The notes: generated by a model from the sequence alone, not told the origin. 64,000 bases of DNA from Lentinus brumalis (GCA_001792895.1 MARA01000004.1:806001-870000), one strand, 5' to 3'; positions 12,152-25,469 are shown, counted from the first letter of the stretch. A program made the numbers and translations.

Positions 12152-15100
12152 TCAAGGGAGTCCACCAAGCTTCGACAATGTGTCCAGAACAACCCCGAGC
12201 GCTACGAGGCTGAAGCTTCGCGCACCAAACACCGTCTTGTTCCTCATGCTGAAATCCCAGGCCAGCCATGCCTGTGAGAGCCCATACAGCAGCTCGCCCT
12301 GCTCCGGGTTCAGGATATCCGCAGGTCGAAACAGCTTGTGCTTGGTCTCCCGGACAAGCTCAGACGCGTGCATCCGCATCCGATGCATCCGGTCAGTCCT
12401 CCACCGGTTTTGTGAGCAGTTCGCGAGAATTGTGCCGATAGCCACCTCTTCCTCCTGGAGTCGAATGTCGGGTGCATCTGAGAGTGCGTGCGTGACACAG
12501 ATGTACCGCAGCTCCTGCTCATAGCGCAGGAACACGGTCCTCATGTCAGCGACATTCCCGTCGTGGTTCAGGAAATAGTGCAGCTGCCGTTCGATGTGAG
12601 GCTTGAGGGTGATCGAGATGACGTCGGAGAGCGGCTGCTCCCGCTTGGGGAGCTTGGGTGCGACCTTTGGGCCCTCCGGGTCAGGGAAAGATTGTGCGGG
12701 GGGCTGCGGCTTGTTGATAGTGATGGCGCGGAAGAGGTCGCCCAAAGCGCGACTAGATAGGTAATAGTCAGTGTCGCGAGGGTCATCATCTTCGGCCTAT
12801 TTCAACAATGTCTAACTTGAGCATGTGATATCAACGCATTCCATACGAACGTACCATCTTCCAGTCCGGTTTCGAACGGATGAGTAAGTGAGGAGAGTCG
12901 TGGGCATCGACAGGGATGCCGTTCTTGGGGTAATCAACGGCCTGGCTGCACAGTTTCGCCAATTCGATACACCTTGGGTCATTGGTACCATCCTTGAGAA
13001 GCACTCAGCATCGAACAGGCAGTATCATACAACAACCCATGGACTCACGCTGGATTGGTCTTTGCAAGGGTGTTATCGTCAGCTCATTATGCGTGATACT
13101 CCCTGGAGACAACTCACCGGCGATCATCAGATGCCTGTCTGACAGCAGTCCCTAATACAAGGTCAGAATACTGACGCATACATTGTTTGCATAAGTGACC
13201 TACCAGGATGTCAGAATTGATGTACTCCACGATGAAGTCGCAAATATCGTCGACGGTACTGTCCTGGCCGTCTGGTCGTGCTCGGGTTCCAACCGACGTG
13301 TAATCCCCAGGAGCAGCATGATCCGTGGGCAAGAGGGGATGATACTGGATGATGGCATAGAGGTCACTGGGCACAGTTGCGGTCAGCCCCAGAGACTGAT
13401 CGGTGTCTGATGTCCCCTTACCCGTCAAGGTCGCCTCCACCTAGCATGGAAGCCAAGGAACGCTTGCCTAGTCCCACTGTTCAATATATCTCTCCAAAGG
13501 TAAGGCTAGCGTAAACTGACCGACTGATGGCAATACGACGACGTTCTTGAGATTACGGAAGGCGCAGACCTTGTCTGCTGGGGGCTCGCCGATAGCGACC
13601 GCACGCTGGACTTTGGTTGGCCATTATACATAAGTAAATTCTGCGAGTGAGTGGCAAAGTGTCTTACTAACCATCACCAGGATGGACTACGGGACTCCGG
13701 GAGATAATCACCGACCCTTAATCATCGGTGTCAATCAATCGCATAGCGATTTCACCTGTTACCTCACTCACCCTTGAGGTATTGTGGATGTTCGTCCCCT
13801 TCGTTCTGAATGCAAGCTGTGGCCGACGTCAGCAGCATTCCTATGCAAACACGCGGGCAATGCGATTCCGTACCATAGATCTGTGCCTCTTGTAAAGTGA
13901 AGACGTTTTCGACTCCATCCCGTTCGTATGCTGGGCCTTCGTCGGCAAGCCCAACAAGCAAGTAGCTGTCAGGGATTGGGATTCTCGCGCCGTGCTTCAT
14001 GTCGCGGAGCACGTGGTTCTGCGCATACTTGATCAAGCTATACAAGAAGGTGTCTTTGAGGCTTGCCAGCGTCTTCTCTTCCTGCATGCCCATTCCAGCC
14101 GCGCCGAGACCCTTCAGAAGCCACGGCAGGCCGAAACTGAGGCCGAGATTGTGTCCCTTGAGCAGCGTGGCAGTCTGTTCAAAGGTGTCGATTGCAGTTA
14201 CGACATCGGCAACTGCACGATCTTGCAGTTTGACGAAGACGTCTTTCTCAACCCCACGATCCTCGAGAATCATGACGAGTGCTCTGTCAAATAAGTCAAC
14301 ACAGTTTGTTTGGCTTGCTGTATCAGCTCACCTATTCAAGTAGCAAGTACCTGGTCTGTCGAACCATCGGGCGATCTCAATCTCGGCGACGTCAGTGTCG
14401 AGCGCCTCGAATTTGTCCATTGAGGGGCGGAGGCGCATCTTGATCCCTTCAAGCCGCGGGTCGATTCCTACCATGCCCTTGAAGCCTGAGATTATCGTGA
14501 TGAGTGAGAGAGCGACGAGCTTGGGACGGAAGGGTACCTAAGAAACGTATTTGGTACTGTAGCAAGGGTCAGGACCACGGCAACTTGAGAGACTACTCAG
14601 ACGAGCACACTCACCGCGCTTGGCTTGTGTTCGAGGCGCTTTAAATCCTCCTTCGCATCGCACAGCGCCTCCCAGATCATATCTCCTAGCTTCGGCGAAA
14701 TAGTACCCACGCCATCTGTGAACAGGTACTGAAGTTCGTCGCCCAGGTCTGGCATCTTCTCCCATTGATCAGGCGTAATGGACACAGAGGGGTCCGTCGC
14801 CGTGAAGGCCTGGGCAAGACGCGCAGCGTATTTCGAAGGGAACTTGATGACCTTCGTAAAGTCTCCGAGGCTGTCGCGAACATTTTGCGGCGTGACCCAG
14901 CCTCGCGTTGGATGCTGGAACGGGTTCATGAACCACACAGCATGCTCTCGCAAGGCGGAGGAGGAGTAGGCGAGGAAGTAAAAATCGCGACCGCCCAACT
15001 CGAAACCCTTCTTCAGGACGCCACCCACACGCTCTAAGAGAAGAGTAGTCCCGTCAACCTCCGTAATCCAGTTAGTCTCACTCAAGACTCGGCAGGGTTG

Positions 15101-16720
15101 GACACACTCACTTCTCGCGCCCATCGGTATTGAAGCCGATCCTCATCTCGGAAGTCAACCCGGAGGAAGTGGTCTTCGTAGCCTGCAAATTGACGGATGA
15201 CACGGTTGCTCTGGCTGATGTAAGGTCCTTCGAGGACCATGCGAGTGGGGGTGAATGTGACATGATAGCACTTGAACTTGCCCACGTCTCGGTCCTTGGG
15301 GAGTGCGTCGTTATCTCCGTCTTTCTGCTTCTTCGCCCCGTTCTTGTGTGGTTTCCCCACTTCCCTTCAAGTCCACCTTCAGGTAGAACGCGATGAAAGC
15401 ATTCAAGGTTGGTGTCCAAAGGGTTTCGCGTTCGGAGTGCCTCAGAGAAGTGGCGCAGAATATCTGCCGCATCTGCAGGGTGGTCTCGGTACAATCTCTC
15501 TATATGTTGACGGAAATGGACGAGCAGGTCCTCAGTGTGCATGAGTCCGCTTCGAACAAGCGCCTCGAGCTGGAACGCCACTGGCCAGCTGAACTGTCGC
15601 ATCCAAGTATGGAAGACGAACAGTTGCTTCGGCGAGAAGAAACCCTTGTCGAAAGCCTCAACGTTCGCCCATATGGGACGTTTGAGATCTGCAATTGTAC
15701 ACAATTCGGCGAACTTCCGGATGTCGGCTTCCGTGTGGAGAATGATACGGAGATGATGAGCATATGGGGCCACAACCGCATGGGCCTCGTTGAGGCTATC
15801 AAGTCTCTGGCGGAATTTTCGCTGATCTTTCCAGTCGACACCTGTAAGCGTACGATTGAATCGTTCACGCTCAAGCATCGGAGGGGTGAGCAGCTCGAAG
15901 CATACGACTGTATGTATGTCAGTAAGCGACGGAGACGCAAGAAGAAACACTCACATGGGTTGCCGAAGTCCAAGCCTATCGCCACCTTACGGAGATTGTC
16001 GAACTTGATTGCGACAGTTGATCCTATCTCCTCCGTCATTCTATCGCCAAGCTGACGGGACGTGAGTACATTGATATTGAAAGATGTTCGCCTCTGCGGT
16101 GACATTGACTAAACGTACCTGGATGCGGATAACCTTGTGATCGTAATCGAACCAGAGGAGGCCGGCACCCTTGTCCCGATGACTGATTTGATACTCGTTG
16201 GAGAAGATGCGAGATGCAGTCATGGGTGCCTCAGGGCGGCGGTAGAAGACTCCAAACTGCAGCTTGTCAACATGCAAGCCTAAGTCGAGCTTACGGAGCT
16301 TCTCTTCTCGCTTCTCCTCCACATCGGGCGATAGATATGGCGTTTTCTCAAGCTGCTCCTTCAGGCCTCTGCCTGGCTTGCTCTTGCTCCGAAATAGTCG
16401 CGCTTTGCGCCCGTTGATGAGGACAGGATTACGCTCTTCGTATACCCACTTCATGAGTCTGTCCCCGACTTTGCGATGTGGCAGGATGAGGCTTCCGGTG
16501 CCATTGTTCCGAGATCCTTGTCCAGGGTTGAGAGTTATCTTGAAGTTGCTGTATACGATAATTGAGCGCAGAGACGACACCATTGTTGAAACACTCACAT
16601 GGGTCTGGCCTTGGGATCGGATGCGTCGTAGAAGACCTCTCCGTGCAGAATGGCACCGAAGGCACGCTTCACGTCCCACTGGGTCGCCTCCCGAGACACG
16701 TCGGCCAACTCGATCTCCAT
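12152..16720 (-). CDS. Cellular RNA-dependent RNA polymerase (RNA silencing)
   Basis: Fungal RDR/QDE-1-type enzyme that makes double-stranded RNA for Dicer in quelling-like silencing. The start codon at 16720 opens MEIELADVSREATQWDVKRA, an RRM-like N-terminus. The RdRP core follows: CYHVTFTPTRMVLEGPYISQ, FAGYEDHFLRVDFRDEDRLQ, RDFYFLAYSSSALREHAVWF, DELQYLFTDGVGTISPKL, IPIPDSYLLVGLADEGPAY. The catalytic site is GGGDLDG|DLYAIIQYHPL, where the intron removed at about 13381-13435 falls inside the DLDGD motif. The C-terminal region contains LKPHIERQLHYFLNHDGNVA and ends LDTLSKLGGLP. All key aspartates of the DxDGD motif are present. Around 1,150 residues from roughly 20 short exons; inner borders are approximate. 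Confidence 0.94.
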
Positions 16721-17153
16721 AGGTTATAACTTACGACCTGAATATGTGGCGCGGCGGCAGAGATTTCAAATCAAGAAACAACAAACATGAGCTGTGGCTC
16801 AGATTGGGTATGTCGGGCGGGGTGGTTCGTGGCGAGTTGTGTGATTATGGCTAGGGTCAAAGCGGAAGTTCAGCGAGCAGGAAGGACACGATCCAGGTCA
16901 TTGCATAAGTAACGCAAGAGCATCTGCGGCAGCCCACGCGCCCAACACGCGCCACGCCTTACCAGTACGCTCAGCGCCTCACTCACTCAAAAAGGTAATC
17001 GCCATACATAAATCAAAGCATGGGGTAACAAGTACTACGGTGGTCTGAGTCACTAGCACTAGTGGTCCCGGTCATCTCTGGATATCACTCGAATACGCAA
17101 GAACCGGTAAACAATAGGTAGAAAGTCAGACGGGAATCAAAGGCAGCACTGTA
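16721..17153. other. Intergenic between the polymerase start and the stt4 stop
   Basis: 433 bp with no coding frame I can support. It must contain the RNA-dependent RNA polymerase promoter and the stt4 terminator. No clear TATA box or poly(A) signal was seen. Confidence 0.5.
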
Positions 17154-20100
17154 CTACTTATAAGGGATGCCGTTTTGAAGCTGTACAGCAACTCATTCAG
17201 TTATGAGGCGAACTATTTGTTGAGGCCACCTACCCTCTGGAACTCGTCGTACGCTGTGCTTCGCACGTTCTCGTGCGCGTTCCGCACGATAGACATCATG
17301 AAGTCAGCCGCTTGGCGTTCGTTCAGCGACAACGCGAAGCGATCCTTTAGCCGCCGGATCGTGGGCTCGCCCTTGAACGACGGAAGGCAGGTGTCGAGCA
17401 TGAGCTGCACAGTGCTGACAAGCTGGTCGGCGTGTGGTCGGATCGCCAAAAAAGCCTTCACGGTGAGCTGCTGGAACAGTTGGTAGCCTTGAGAATATCG
17501 TCCACCCATGAGAACTACCATCTCATGGGTGAGCTTGAATGAGTTCGGTTCGAACTTCACACCCTGTGATTTCTGAGTGAGCATTGCGAGACAGGTATAT
17601 GACATGACAACACTCACTCCAGGACGTAAAGATGAAGGATTAGACTCAGCCAGACAAGTGACCAGAGACATCAAAACACTTATCTATGTCGAACAGGAAC
17701 CCAAAATCTGCCAAGCATTCAGATGAGCAACGTCCGGCGCACGCAGCCGTAGAAACATACCGATATGGACAATGTGACCTTCTCCGTCAATCATGATGTT
17801 CCCATTGTGGCGATCTTTGACTTGCAAGATGTAGCACACGACCGAATATGCAGCCATGGACTGAATGAAGTTAAGACGAGCCTTCTGGAACTCAATAGTA
17901 TCTTCTCCGCCATACTTCGCGACGAAGAAGTCGAGGAGGTCATTAACCTTCGCCCTGCCCATCTCATCACGAGAGGTTGCATTGGGCACAACGTCAATGA
18001 CGCCACACTGTCGAGAGATCAGCGATCAATCAACAAAGGAGTGGTCGATACATACGCCCGGTGCCGTCGCGGTCACGCGGTACGGGAACACGTAGAGGGT
18101 GAGTCCAACGCTCGTGAAGATGTTTTTGAACATCGCAATAATTTGAAGGGCGAGTACGTCCTGCCGACAATCGTCTCCGACCTTGAAAATAGCTTGCTGC
18201 CAGATGTCGTACTCCTCAACCTCTTCCTTCCCTTGTCCACCAGCCTCAAGGACGTTCTCGGAGCTCGCGCGCTCCACAAGACGCTCCTTGCGGACTTTGA
18301 AGGTAGCCATGAAGGGTGCCTACGAAAGGATGAAACATCAATGATATGCAGCTGCATGTGAGAAGGATCGGTACTTTGGCATGGCTCTGGAGTGGCCGTC
18401 CCGACTTCTTGTCGATATCGATGACTTTGCCATCGGGGTTACTAGGGAGATACACGCCGACCTCAACGACAATTTTGGCCATCTCTTCGTCGATTTTCGC
18501 CTGTGGGATGCGTCAGGAGAGGGTCCTCTATCCCAATATGATCTCTAGGCGCACCTTCTTCTCTGGTTTAGTCTTCTTGATGTACGGCTTGAGCTTGCCT
18601 GAGATGGAGGTGACTTCGTGGAAAAATCCAAACTCGCGATCATAGAATTCCCGAGCTTCGCCAGAAAGGGACTCGACCACCATGTCTGTCATTCGGTCCA
18701 GTTCGGGTTTCAGCGGGTCCTCCTAAAAGCGAGACAGGTCAATCTAGGGCACAACTAGTGACAATGCGAAGCACAGACCACTTCTCCAGCGTCGTCTCGA
18801 TAGCAGTTGGCTTTCATGTTCCAGATGATCTGGTGGCAGAAAAGCTGGGAGATCTTCGCAGTCTCGAAGATAAAGCGCGCAACATAGCCTGACAAGATTG
18901 TTGAGTCAAGTATACCGTCATGTAACTGAGACCATACCAAGATCATCGTAACGTAGGGCCTGCACTACTTGCGGGACGAAGAAGAACGTGAGATCCACAG
19001 GATGTTGCTCCAGTACCCTGTGTGCATACTGCAGAAGCTGGGGGTGGTTGTTGTAGCGACGCTCGAAGAACGTAATCGCAAGTACAGGAGTGACAGGAGC
19101 CCAAAGCAGTAGATACTGAGGACCCTCATGGTCAATTTTGAGCGTCATGTGCGGACTTGTCAGAGTACTTACTCTGAGGTCTCGCTGGACGCCTTGGTCC
19201 AGCCTGCCACCCAGGAGGAAGCGGAGACCCTCTGGGACGTCCAGTACGTCTTGAGTGGCCGAACGGACGAGACTTCCGACAGTGTTCTGCACAACGGGAT
19301 AATCGAAACGCTCTGCGAGATGGACCGAAATCGCCGGATCGATTTCCCAAGTCTTGCGAATGGTGCTCGTCCAAGTACTCTGCGGAGTCGTCAATATGAC
19401 AGGCCGTTGAAACGTCGCACACTGTCTCTCACGTCAAGCATAGTCTTCTCCAACGCGCATATGTGGTCGGTCCCACGCTTGGGGTCGTTGGCTGGGTTTG
19501 TCCAGACTGTGAGGCGGAAGACCTCGTTCTCCACCAAAAGTCGCAACGGCAAGCTGAGGTTCGCTAACGACGCTACATAGTCTGCAGAGGGGCTCAGTTC
19601 AGGTACGAGGAGCATGTCCCGACACCTACGAGATGGCTGCGAGGGCGCATAAGCCGGAGCAAGGCTGGATACAATCGCGTATCCCCTGACGGAGTCGGCC
19701 TGGAGGTATGAGAGGAACTCGGACAGGAGCTTGATGTCCGCGTCAATCTGAACCCGATTCGAGCCATACGACCACCTAGCCCAGATGATAAGGTAACAGA
19801 ACAAGAACGAACAAGACGTCAGGACGTTGTACTCACTGAGGTCGGACCGCAAACCAAGAGTACGCTGTACGGTACAAGCTTTCTCTGAGCTGGTGCTCGC
19901 AGAAAACATCTAGGTACGAGCTCTTCAAGGCTTCAAACCCAAATAGGAGGAAGGAAAAGCGAGCCTCGCGAGCCAGAGGGTGCGTACTGAAGAACGATCT
20001 CATAAGACATGCAGCATATATGCAAATGCAAGCGATACGCACCAGATAGACTTGTGCGCTCTTGCAGACGACAAGGCCAGCCGTTGGAACAATAGCATGA

Positions 20101-23100
20101 GACCGGGCCGGCGGTACCTCGCAGCTTGCAGCCTGCTAAATAGCAGCTGCAGGATGAGCGTATGTGGTGCGAGAAGCCTCGATACTGCTCTGGCGGCGCG
20201 GTCGATGATCGCCTTGTCGGTGGGACTGTATCGTACTTCGTGCAAGAAGGGATCCACATAACTTGACCTCATGATTAGCGCGTGTTGGCTTTGCAAGTTT
20301 TTGTAGTACTCACTTCTGGCTGGCTGAGAACATGCCTTTGCCAAGCTTGACGCTAGTGTCCCATGCGGCAGCAATCTCGGACATCAGCGTCATCTCGTAA
20401 TTGGGTTTCTCTGCGATAACCCAAGACCACGACTCAATGCCGGCAGATATGGCAGACTGAGTGAATGCCTCAAAAGGCAGCGCTACGAGGTAGTGCGCAA
20501 GGTCATAGTCCCACTAAAAAGCTAGTCAGATGGAGGCCGGATGTACTGGCATCTTCACTCACCTGCTCGATGAAGATCAACGTAGATGCCGCACGAAACA
20601 ACAAACGTTTGAGGTCCGCGATCGTCAAGTTGCTCTGCTTGTCCCGAATGGCGACAATAGCATCCGCGATTCGCTTCTTAAGTAGGGTAATCTCGCGTTC
20701 TGGCACGAACTTGAGAGGGTCTTCAAGACCATCCAGACCTGAGATACATCGCGTCAGCGTGTCACTGTTATAGCACTCCCCACGCAGGTACTGACCGCTC
20801 GCGCGTCCGAACCGGAAACCAGTAGCTTCACCAGCAAAGTATCCCTTTGATGCGAGCTGGCCGGCCATGGTCTTGGCCCGGTCGGGCTTGAAGGTCGACA
20901 TTGACGAGAGGGACGCTGGATGACAGGTTACCAACCTCCGCCGATATGACAACATAGATCGTGCCTACCTAGCTTGCGGTCGATGGGTCCAATCGCTTTC
21001 GCCCACTGAACTGCGATTGACGCTCCAAGTTCCGAAGACTCGGCTACAGTTGTGCCTTGCAATGCTAGGTATTTCTACAGCTCATATAAGCGCATCAACG
21101 GACGATATACTTCATGAGCACTCACTTGCAATGTCGAGTGCAGCTCCATAGGGGCTCTGCTGAGAGCGAGCTCGAACCATGTACTGGACTCGCGCTGTAG
21201 TTGTGACAGCATCTGGTTGCGCGCTTGATAGTTATCCGAGAGCTGGAGGGTGATGTTGGCACGGTCTGAGTTATATATGTATATAGGGTTGTCCTGAATG
21301 ATGCATTAGCGAAGACTCAAGACTGCTTGGTTTTCGAAATGAACATACCTCATCCAAGAACTCATTCTCAGTTGCTTGCCGTAGGAGCGTCAAGACCTCC
21401 AGAATGGCGGTGACGAGTGGCGGGTCGCACATGAGCGAAGGGAAGGATGTAATTAGCCTGTTCAGGTATCTCGCCGCAATCTCTCGCGCTTTTGGTATCC
21501 TGTGGGTGCTCGCCACCAGTAGCGCACGAAGCTCCATGGAGAGTCCGCTGGGTAGCGCTTGCTTTGCGGCTTGGCCATTCAGGTCAGAAATCGCTCCCCG
21601 AATGACTTTCTCCGCAACCGACTCCATGCACCCGAGTAGGCTGGCGGTCTTGTTGATGCCCTTGTTGACAAAGTACGACACCAGAGAGGATGGCCGACCG
21701 GCTGCGGCGCGCATACTCTCCACGTCATGCATTGCGAGCAGGAAGAGCACTTGGCCAGGTAGGAGGTACCGCACTTCGCTCGCACGAAGAGGTATGTGCT
21801 TCGTGAGAAGTGCGCGAGGCTTCGCAATGACAGTCTCCGCATACTCCTGACGGATGACGGTGTTGTACTCGAGGTCGCTAACAATGGTATCATGTGCCTC
21901 CTCCAGCACAATCGGGGGAGTACGTGCAGCGATGCGAGCGAGTGCAGGCTGACGCCACTCCATCGCGGTGTGGGTACGGTCAGCAGGAGCAGTGAAGCCG
22001 AAAAGGACACAGAGGAACCACATGTTGCGAAACAAGGTGACGAGGTTGTACGAGACATCCGGGCCGATATCGAAGTCTTCGTGGCTCAGTAGGGCATCAA
22101 TCGGCAGAAGGAGGGAAGCCAATTGTTCTGACATCTCCTCGAGCTGTGATGTTGCTTCAGTATATTGCGGCAGGGGAGCGAACCACTTGCGTACCTTCGC
22201 ATGATGGTTGGAAATCGCTGCGTTCTGGATAGCAACTCCTTTATCAGCGAATAACGTGAGCAATTCGACCAAGTAAATATGGTAAAGCTCAGGTCGTCCT
22301 GCCAGCTCTTTCGCGAGTCTTGTTTGCGCGGCGAGGACCTAGCCAGCCTATGTGAGGGCCCGTTCCGGAAAGGGGATGACCGGACTTACCATGTTGTTGG
22401 AGAACCGGGTATCATCGAGGTTGGCGGACCGGTTTATAGAAGAAAACGCGCGAATAATCTCAATGAAGGAACTCTGAGGGGCAGTGAGAGCCAGGTCCAC
22501 AAGGTTGTAGGCGATCGCTGCTTCGACCGTGGGCTCTGCCGACCGCATCCGTTGCAGCAGCATCGAAATGGTCAGTCGGGTAACCTGCCCAAGGTGATCA
22601 GGACTAAGATTCCACCAAGTAGGTGGCAAGACGCACCTCTTCGGATTTGCTCTCCAACGCAAGCCGAGTGGCGACCGATATTGTGCTGATGCCAATTGTT
22701 CGCTTCTCATCCTCGGAGAGGCCCCTCAAACCGGTCTCCACCGAATGAAGAGTTGACAGATCAGAGACATCACCAAGATTCATGACCATCACACTGGACG
22801 TCTCGAAGATGTCCTTGCTCGTAGCCGCGATGTAGTTGAGAAGCGAGTACATGTAGGACATGATGAGGTCGTCCCCTGGAGCTAACTGCGCACAGCGGGC
22901 GTCAGAATCGTCGATCGCTCATACAAGAGAAATAGTACAGACGTCAATGCAGAGAGACAAGGTCTTCGCGGCGGCGAGAAGAGGTGATGGGGTATGCGTT
23001 GTGGTGGCGAACTCGAACTCGAATATTGACAGCGGGGACGTAACAAACCGCCGCAGATGATTTGCCATGGTTGCAGCAATTTCCGGAAAGCTGAGAATCA

Positions 23101-24602
23101 TCAAAGATTTGCGGACAACACAAGTTATGCCCACATACCTCCTAACAAGTATTGCTGTAGATTTGAGCGCCGCTTCCTGAATCATATTGTCAAAAATAGG
23201 CGAGTCGCCACTCAGAAGGGTCTTCAATCGGTCATAGAGATTCTCCTCAAGCTCGCCCAGAGCAGCACAACACACCGCAGCGAGTTTCTGTAACGCAGTC
23301 CGTAAGCTGAGGAATGCGCATGTGCCCCACAATGATTTACCAAACTCTCTGACATGGTTTCCCATGCGTAGCTGTCATCCGCCGGGTCAGAATCCATCTC
23401 TTGAATCTGGACGAGCAGTGTCGTGAAGGTCTGCATTGCGTTTTTCATAGTCGACAACAACACGGCCTTCTGCTTGCTGTCGGTAAGACCCAGCCCGGGC
23501 TCATGATACTTCAGAAGCTTCTGCCAAGCGACGTTGGCAGCCTCAGCCTCCTGAGGGGCGGACGCAATGTCTTCTGCGGAGTGCGTTCGTCCTAACGCCT
23601 GCGCAAGAATAGTCCACTGCGCTTCGACCACGCAGCAAACGATGAAGTAACCTGTGAGCGGTCGTCCGCGGGAGACATAACGAGATACGAGCGTTTGGAT
23701 ATACTGAAGCTTCTCGATATCTTCTCCGGTGCTCGAGAGAGCGTCGACGGGCAGCCGGTTGAGGCGCTCAACAACGTCGGGGGCGAAGAGCGCATTGAGC
23801 TGCTCCGCGAGCTGTGACCACTCTTCCGGTGCCCAGTCAAAGGGTATGGAGCTGATAGCTCGGTATAGGCCGTGGAAGGCGGGTGCGTACTGGGACAAGA
23901 CATCGAAAGCTGCTAGCAATCTCAGCAACATTGTCATCGTCAGGCAACTAGGCTGTCACTCACGATCTGCCGTCTTGAATCTCTCGACAATCTCCGTCAC
24001 CAGGGCTACAATTGCTCTGAATGCTCCTCCTCTGTGCTCGGGGTGGGAGCTCGCGATCTTCAGCAAGGCAGTCACGGTTGTGGAGACCAGCTGGTCCGGC
24101 ATAGCCCACTCTTGAAGCATAGCATAAGACGCGGCAGGCTCTCGCCATGAGTGGAGACACACCTTCCCACGAAAGGCACTGATCAAAGTCAATGTAGGGG
24201 ACGTCCCGTAGGATATCAACGAGGACGGGTACAGTGTCATCAACATGCGAATTTGGGAGGTTGACCGCAAGTTCTGCAAAACCAATGTTGCATTGCACTC
24301 GAGAGTTGGGCTGTGTACGTGAGGTTCAAGTCTCATTATATCACAACAGAGGCGCATACCATGAAAACCCTCTCCTGCACGGCCTCCTCGCCAGCTTCGC
24401 CAGGTGTGTCCTCTTGTTGCTCGGCGGCCGCAAGCGCTCTCGTTTCCACCCTAGACGTGACGAGGTCAACCGCAAACAGAACGCCTTCGCCCTGAGGTGC
24501 TTCCGCCTTCGCTTCGCCGATGTTTGAGGCAAGGTCGGACAAGATCAGTTGCCGTATATTGAGTTCGAGGCTGCCGTAGTATGTCAACTGGCCTTCCGCC
24601 AT
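17154..24602 (-). CDS. stt4: Phosphatidylinositol 4-kinase III alpha, Stt4
   Basis: Makes the plasma-membrane pool of PI4P needed for signalling, cell-wall integrity and traffic. The C-terminal kinase domain is clear: [20 protein letters not shown] (nucleotide-binding Lys and Asp-Arg), [38 protein letters not shown] (catalytic loop), and a DFGFLFDI motif rebuilt across an intron at about 17705-17760. The last exon, reached by splicing out 17180-17228, ends LQNGIPYK, the typical Stt4/PI4KA terminus. Upstream exons give a long helical region over more than 5 kb; about 1,900 residues fits the family. The start is uncertain. I use the ATG at 24602 ([20 protein letters not shown]), but Stt4 proteins often begin earlier and a small upstream exon may exist near 24640-24740. 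Just beyond lies the tandem repeat at 24781. Confidence 0.93.
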
Positions 24603-24780
24603 CACACGCCACGGTATGCGTACCAGTCCATCTTATCATTCCAAAACAAGATAGTCGCTGTAGATTCAGATGTCCGAGAAGGCGAAGATGGGCGAGAAGA
24701 GTACGGTAGAAGGAGATATGGCTCAAAGCTATGGTGCGCACCTACGCGCAGCCGTCAGTGGTCACAGAGAGACGCGCAGC

Positions 24781-25280
24781 GGGCAAGGTGGTCATTCCAA
24801 GGGTCGATCCCGCCGTAGGCGGGCCGCCCGGCGCTTCCGGGGCGCTAAAATCCTACCCAGGGTCGCTCCGGGTCGGCTTCAACGATCTTTCATCTTATCT
24901 CCTTTTCGTGCCCGCGAGACTGCCATCTATCGGGCGTCTATCTGGCTTGTAGGGTTAGGTTTAAAGTGGTCTGTAGGACCACTTCCGACCACAAGTGGTC
25001 GGACCCTCGGAATGGCGGAGCTTCCGCGCAGGGCAAGGTGGTCATTCCAAGGGTCGATCCCGCCGTAGGCGGGCCGCCCGGCGCTTCCGGGGCGCTAAAA
25101 TCCTACCCAGGGTCGCTCCGGGTCGGCTTCAACGATCTTTCATCTTATCTCCTTTTCGTGCCCGCGAGACTGCCATCTATCGGGCGTCTATCTGGCTTGT
25201 AGGGTTAGGTTTAAAGTGGTCTGTAGGACCACTTCCGACCACAAGTGGTCGGACCCTCGGAATGGCGGAGCTTCCGCGCA
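24781..25280. repeat. Two exact tandem copies of a 250-bp inverted-repeat-bounded element (MITE-like)
   Basis: Unit 1 is 24781-25030 and unit 2 is 25031-25280; the copies appear identical. Each has imperfect terminal inverted repeats: CATTCCAAGGGTC at 24793-24805 against GACCCTCGGAATG at 25002-25014, matching 12 of 13 as reverse complements. Each also has two internal palindromes: AAGTGGTC/GACCACTT (24964-24984) and CCGACCAC-aa-GTGGTCGG (24985-25002). The word CGCGCAG precedes unit 1, lies at the junction and follows unit 2; the outer copies agree over nine bases (CGCGCAGCG, 24773-24781 and 25275-25283), as a target-site duplication would. No coding capacity. A MITE-type non-autonomous transposon that duplicated in tandem is the simplest reading; a plain tandem duplication is the alternative. 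Confidence 0.8.
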
Positions 25281-25415
25281 GCGCCACTCATTCCAGCGCT
25301 TACACGCGGCACGTGAGCGCGAGGGCCACTCGTCGCGTAGGCCGGCTGTGGTGGTCCTGGCTCCTTGTCTCTCGTCCTTCGCGACGACCTTGTCCATCCT
25401 TCTCTCTCTGGCGAC

Positions 25416-25421
25416 TATATA
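25416..25421 (+). promoter_or_regulatory. TATA box of the AGC-like kinase gene
   Basis: TATATA about 50 bp before the start codon at 25470 and about 135 bp after the end of the tandem repeat. Confidence 0.45.
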
Positions 25422-25469
25422 CTGCTCACGCTGCACCCCCTTGAACCTGACATTCTTTGGAGGCTCTAC

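Noticed and set aside
24781..25280. The 250-bp repeat as a tRNA-derived SINE (GGTCGATCCC resembles a B box)
   Set aside because: The word lacks one base of the consensus, the nearest A-box-like word is about 95 bp away, and there is no A-rich or T-rich tail.
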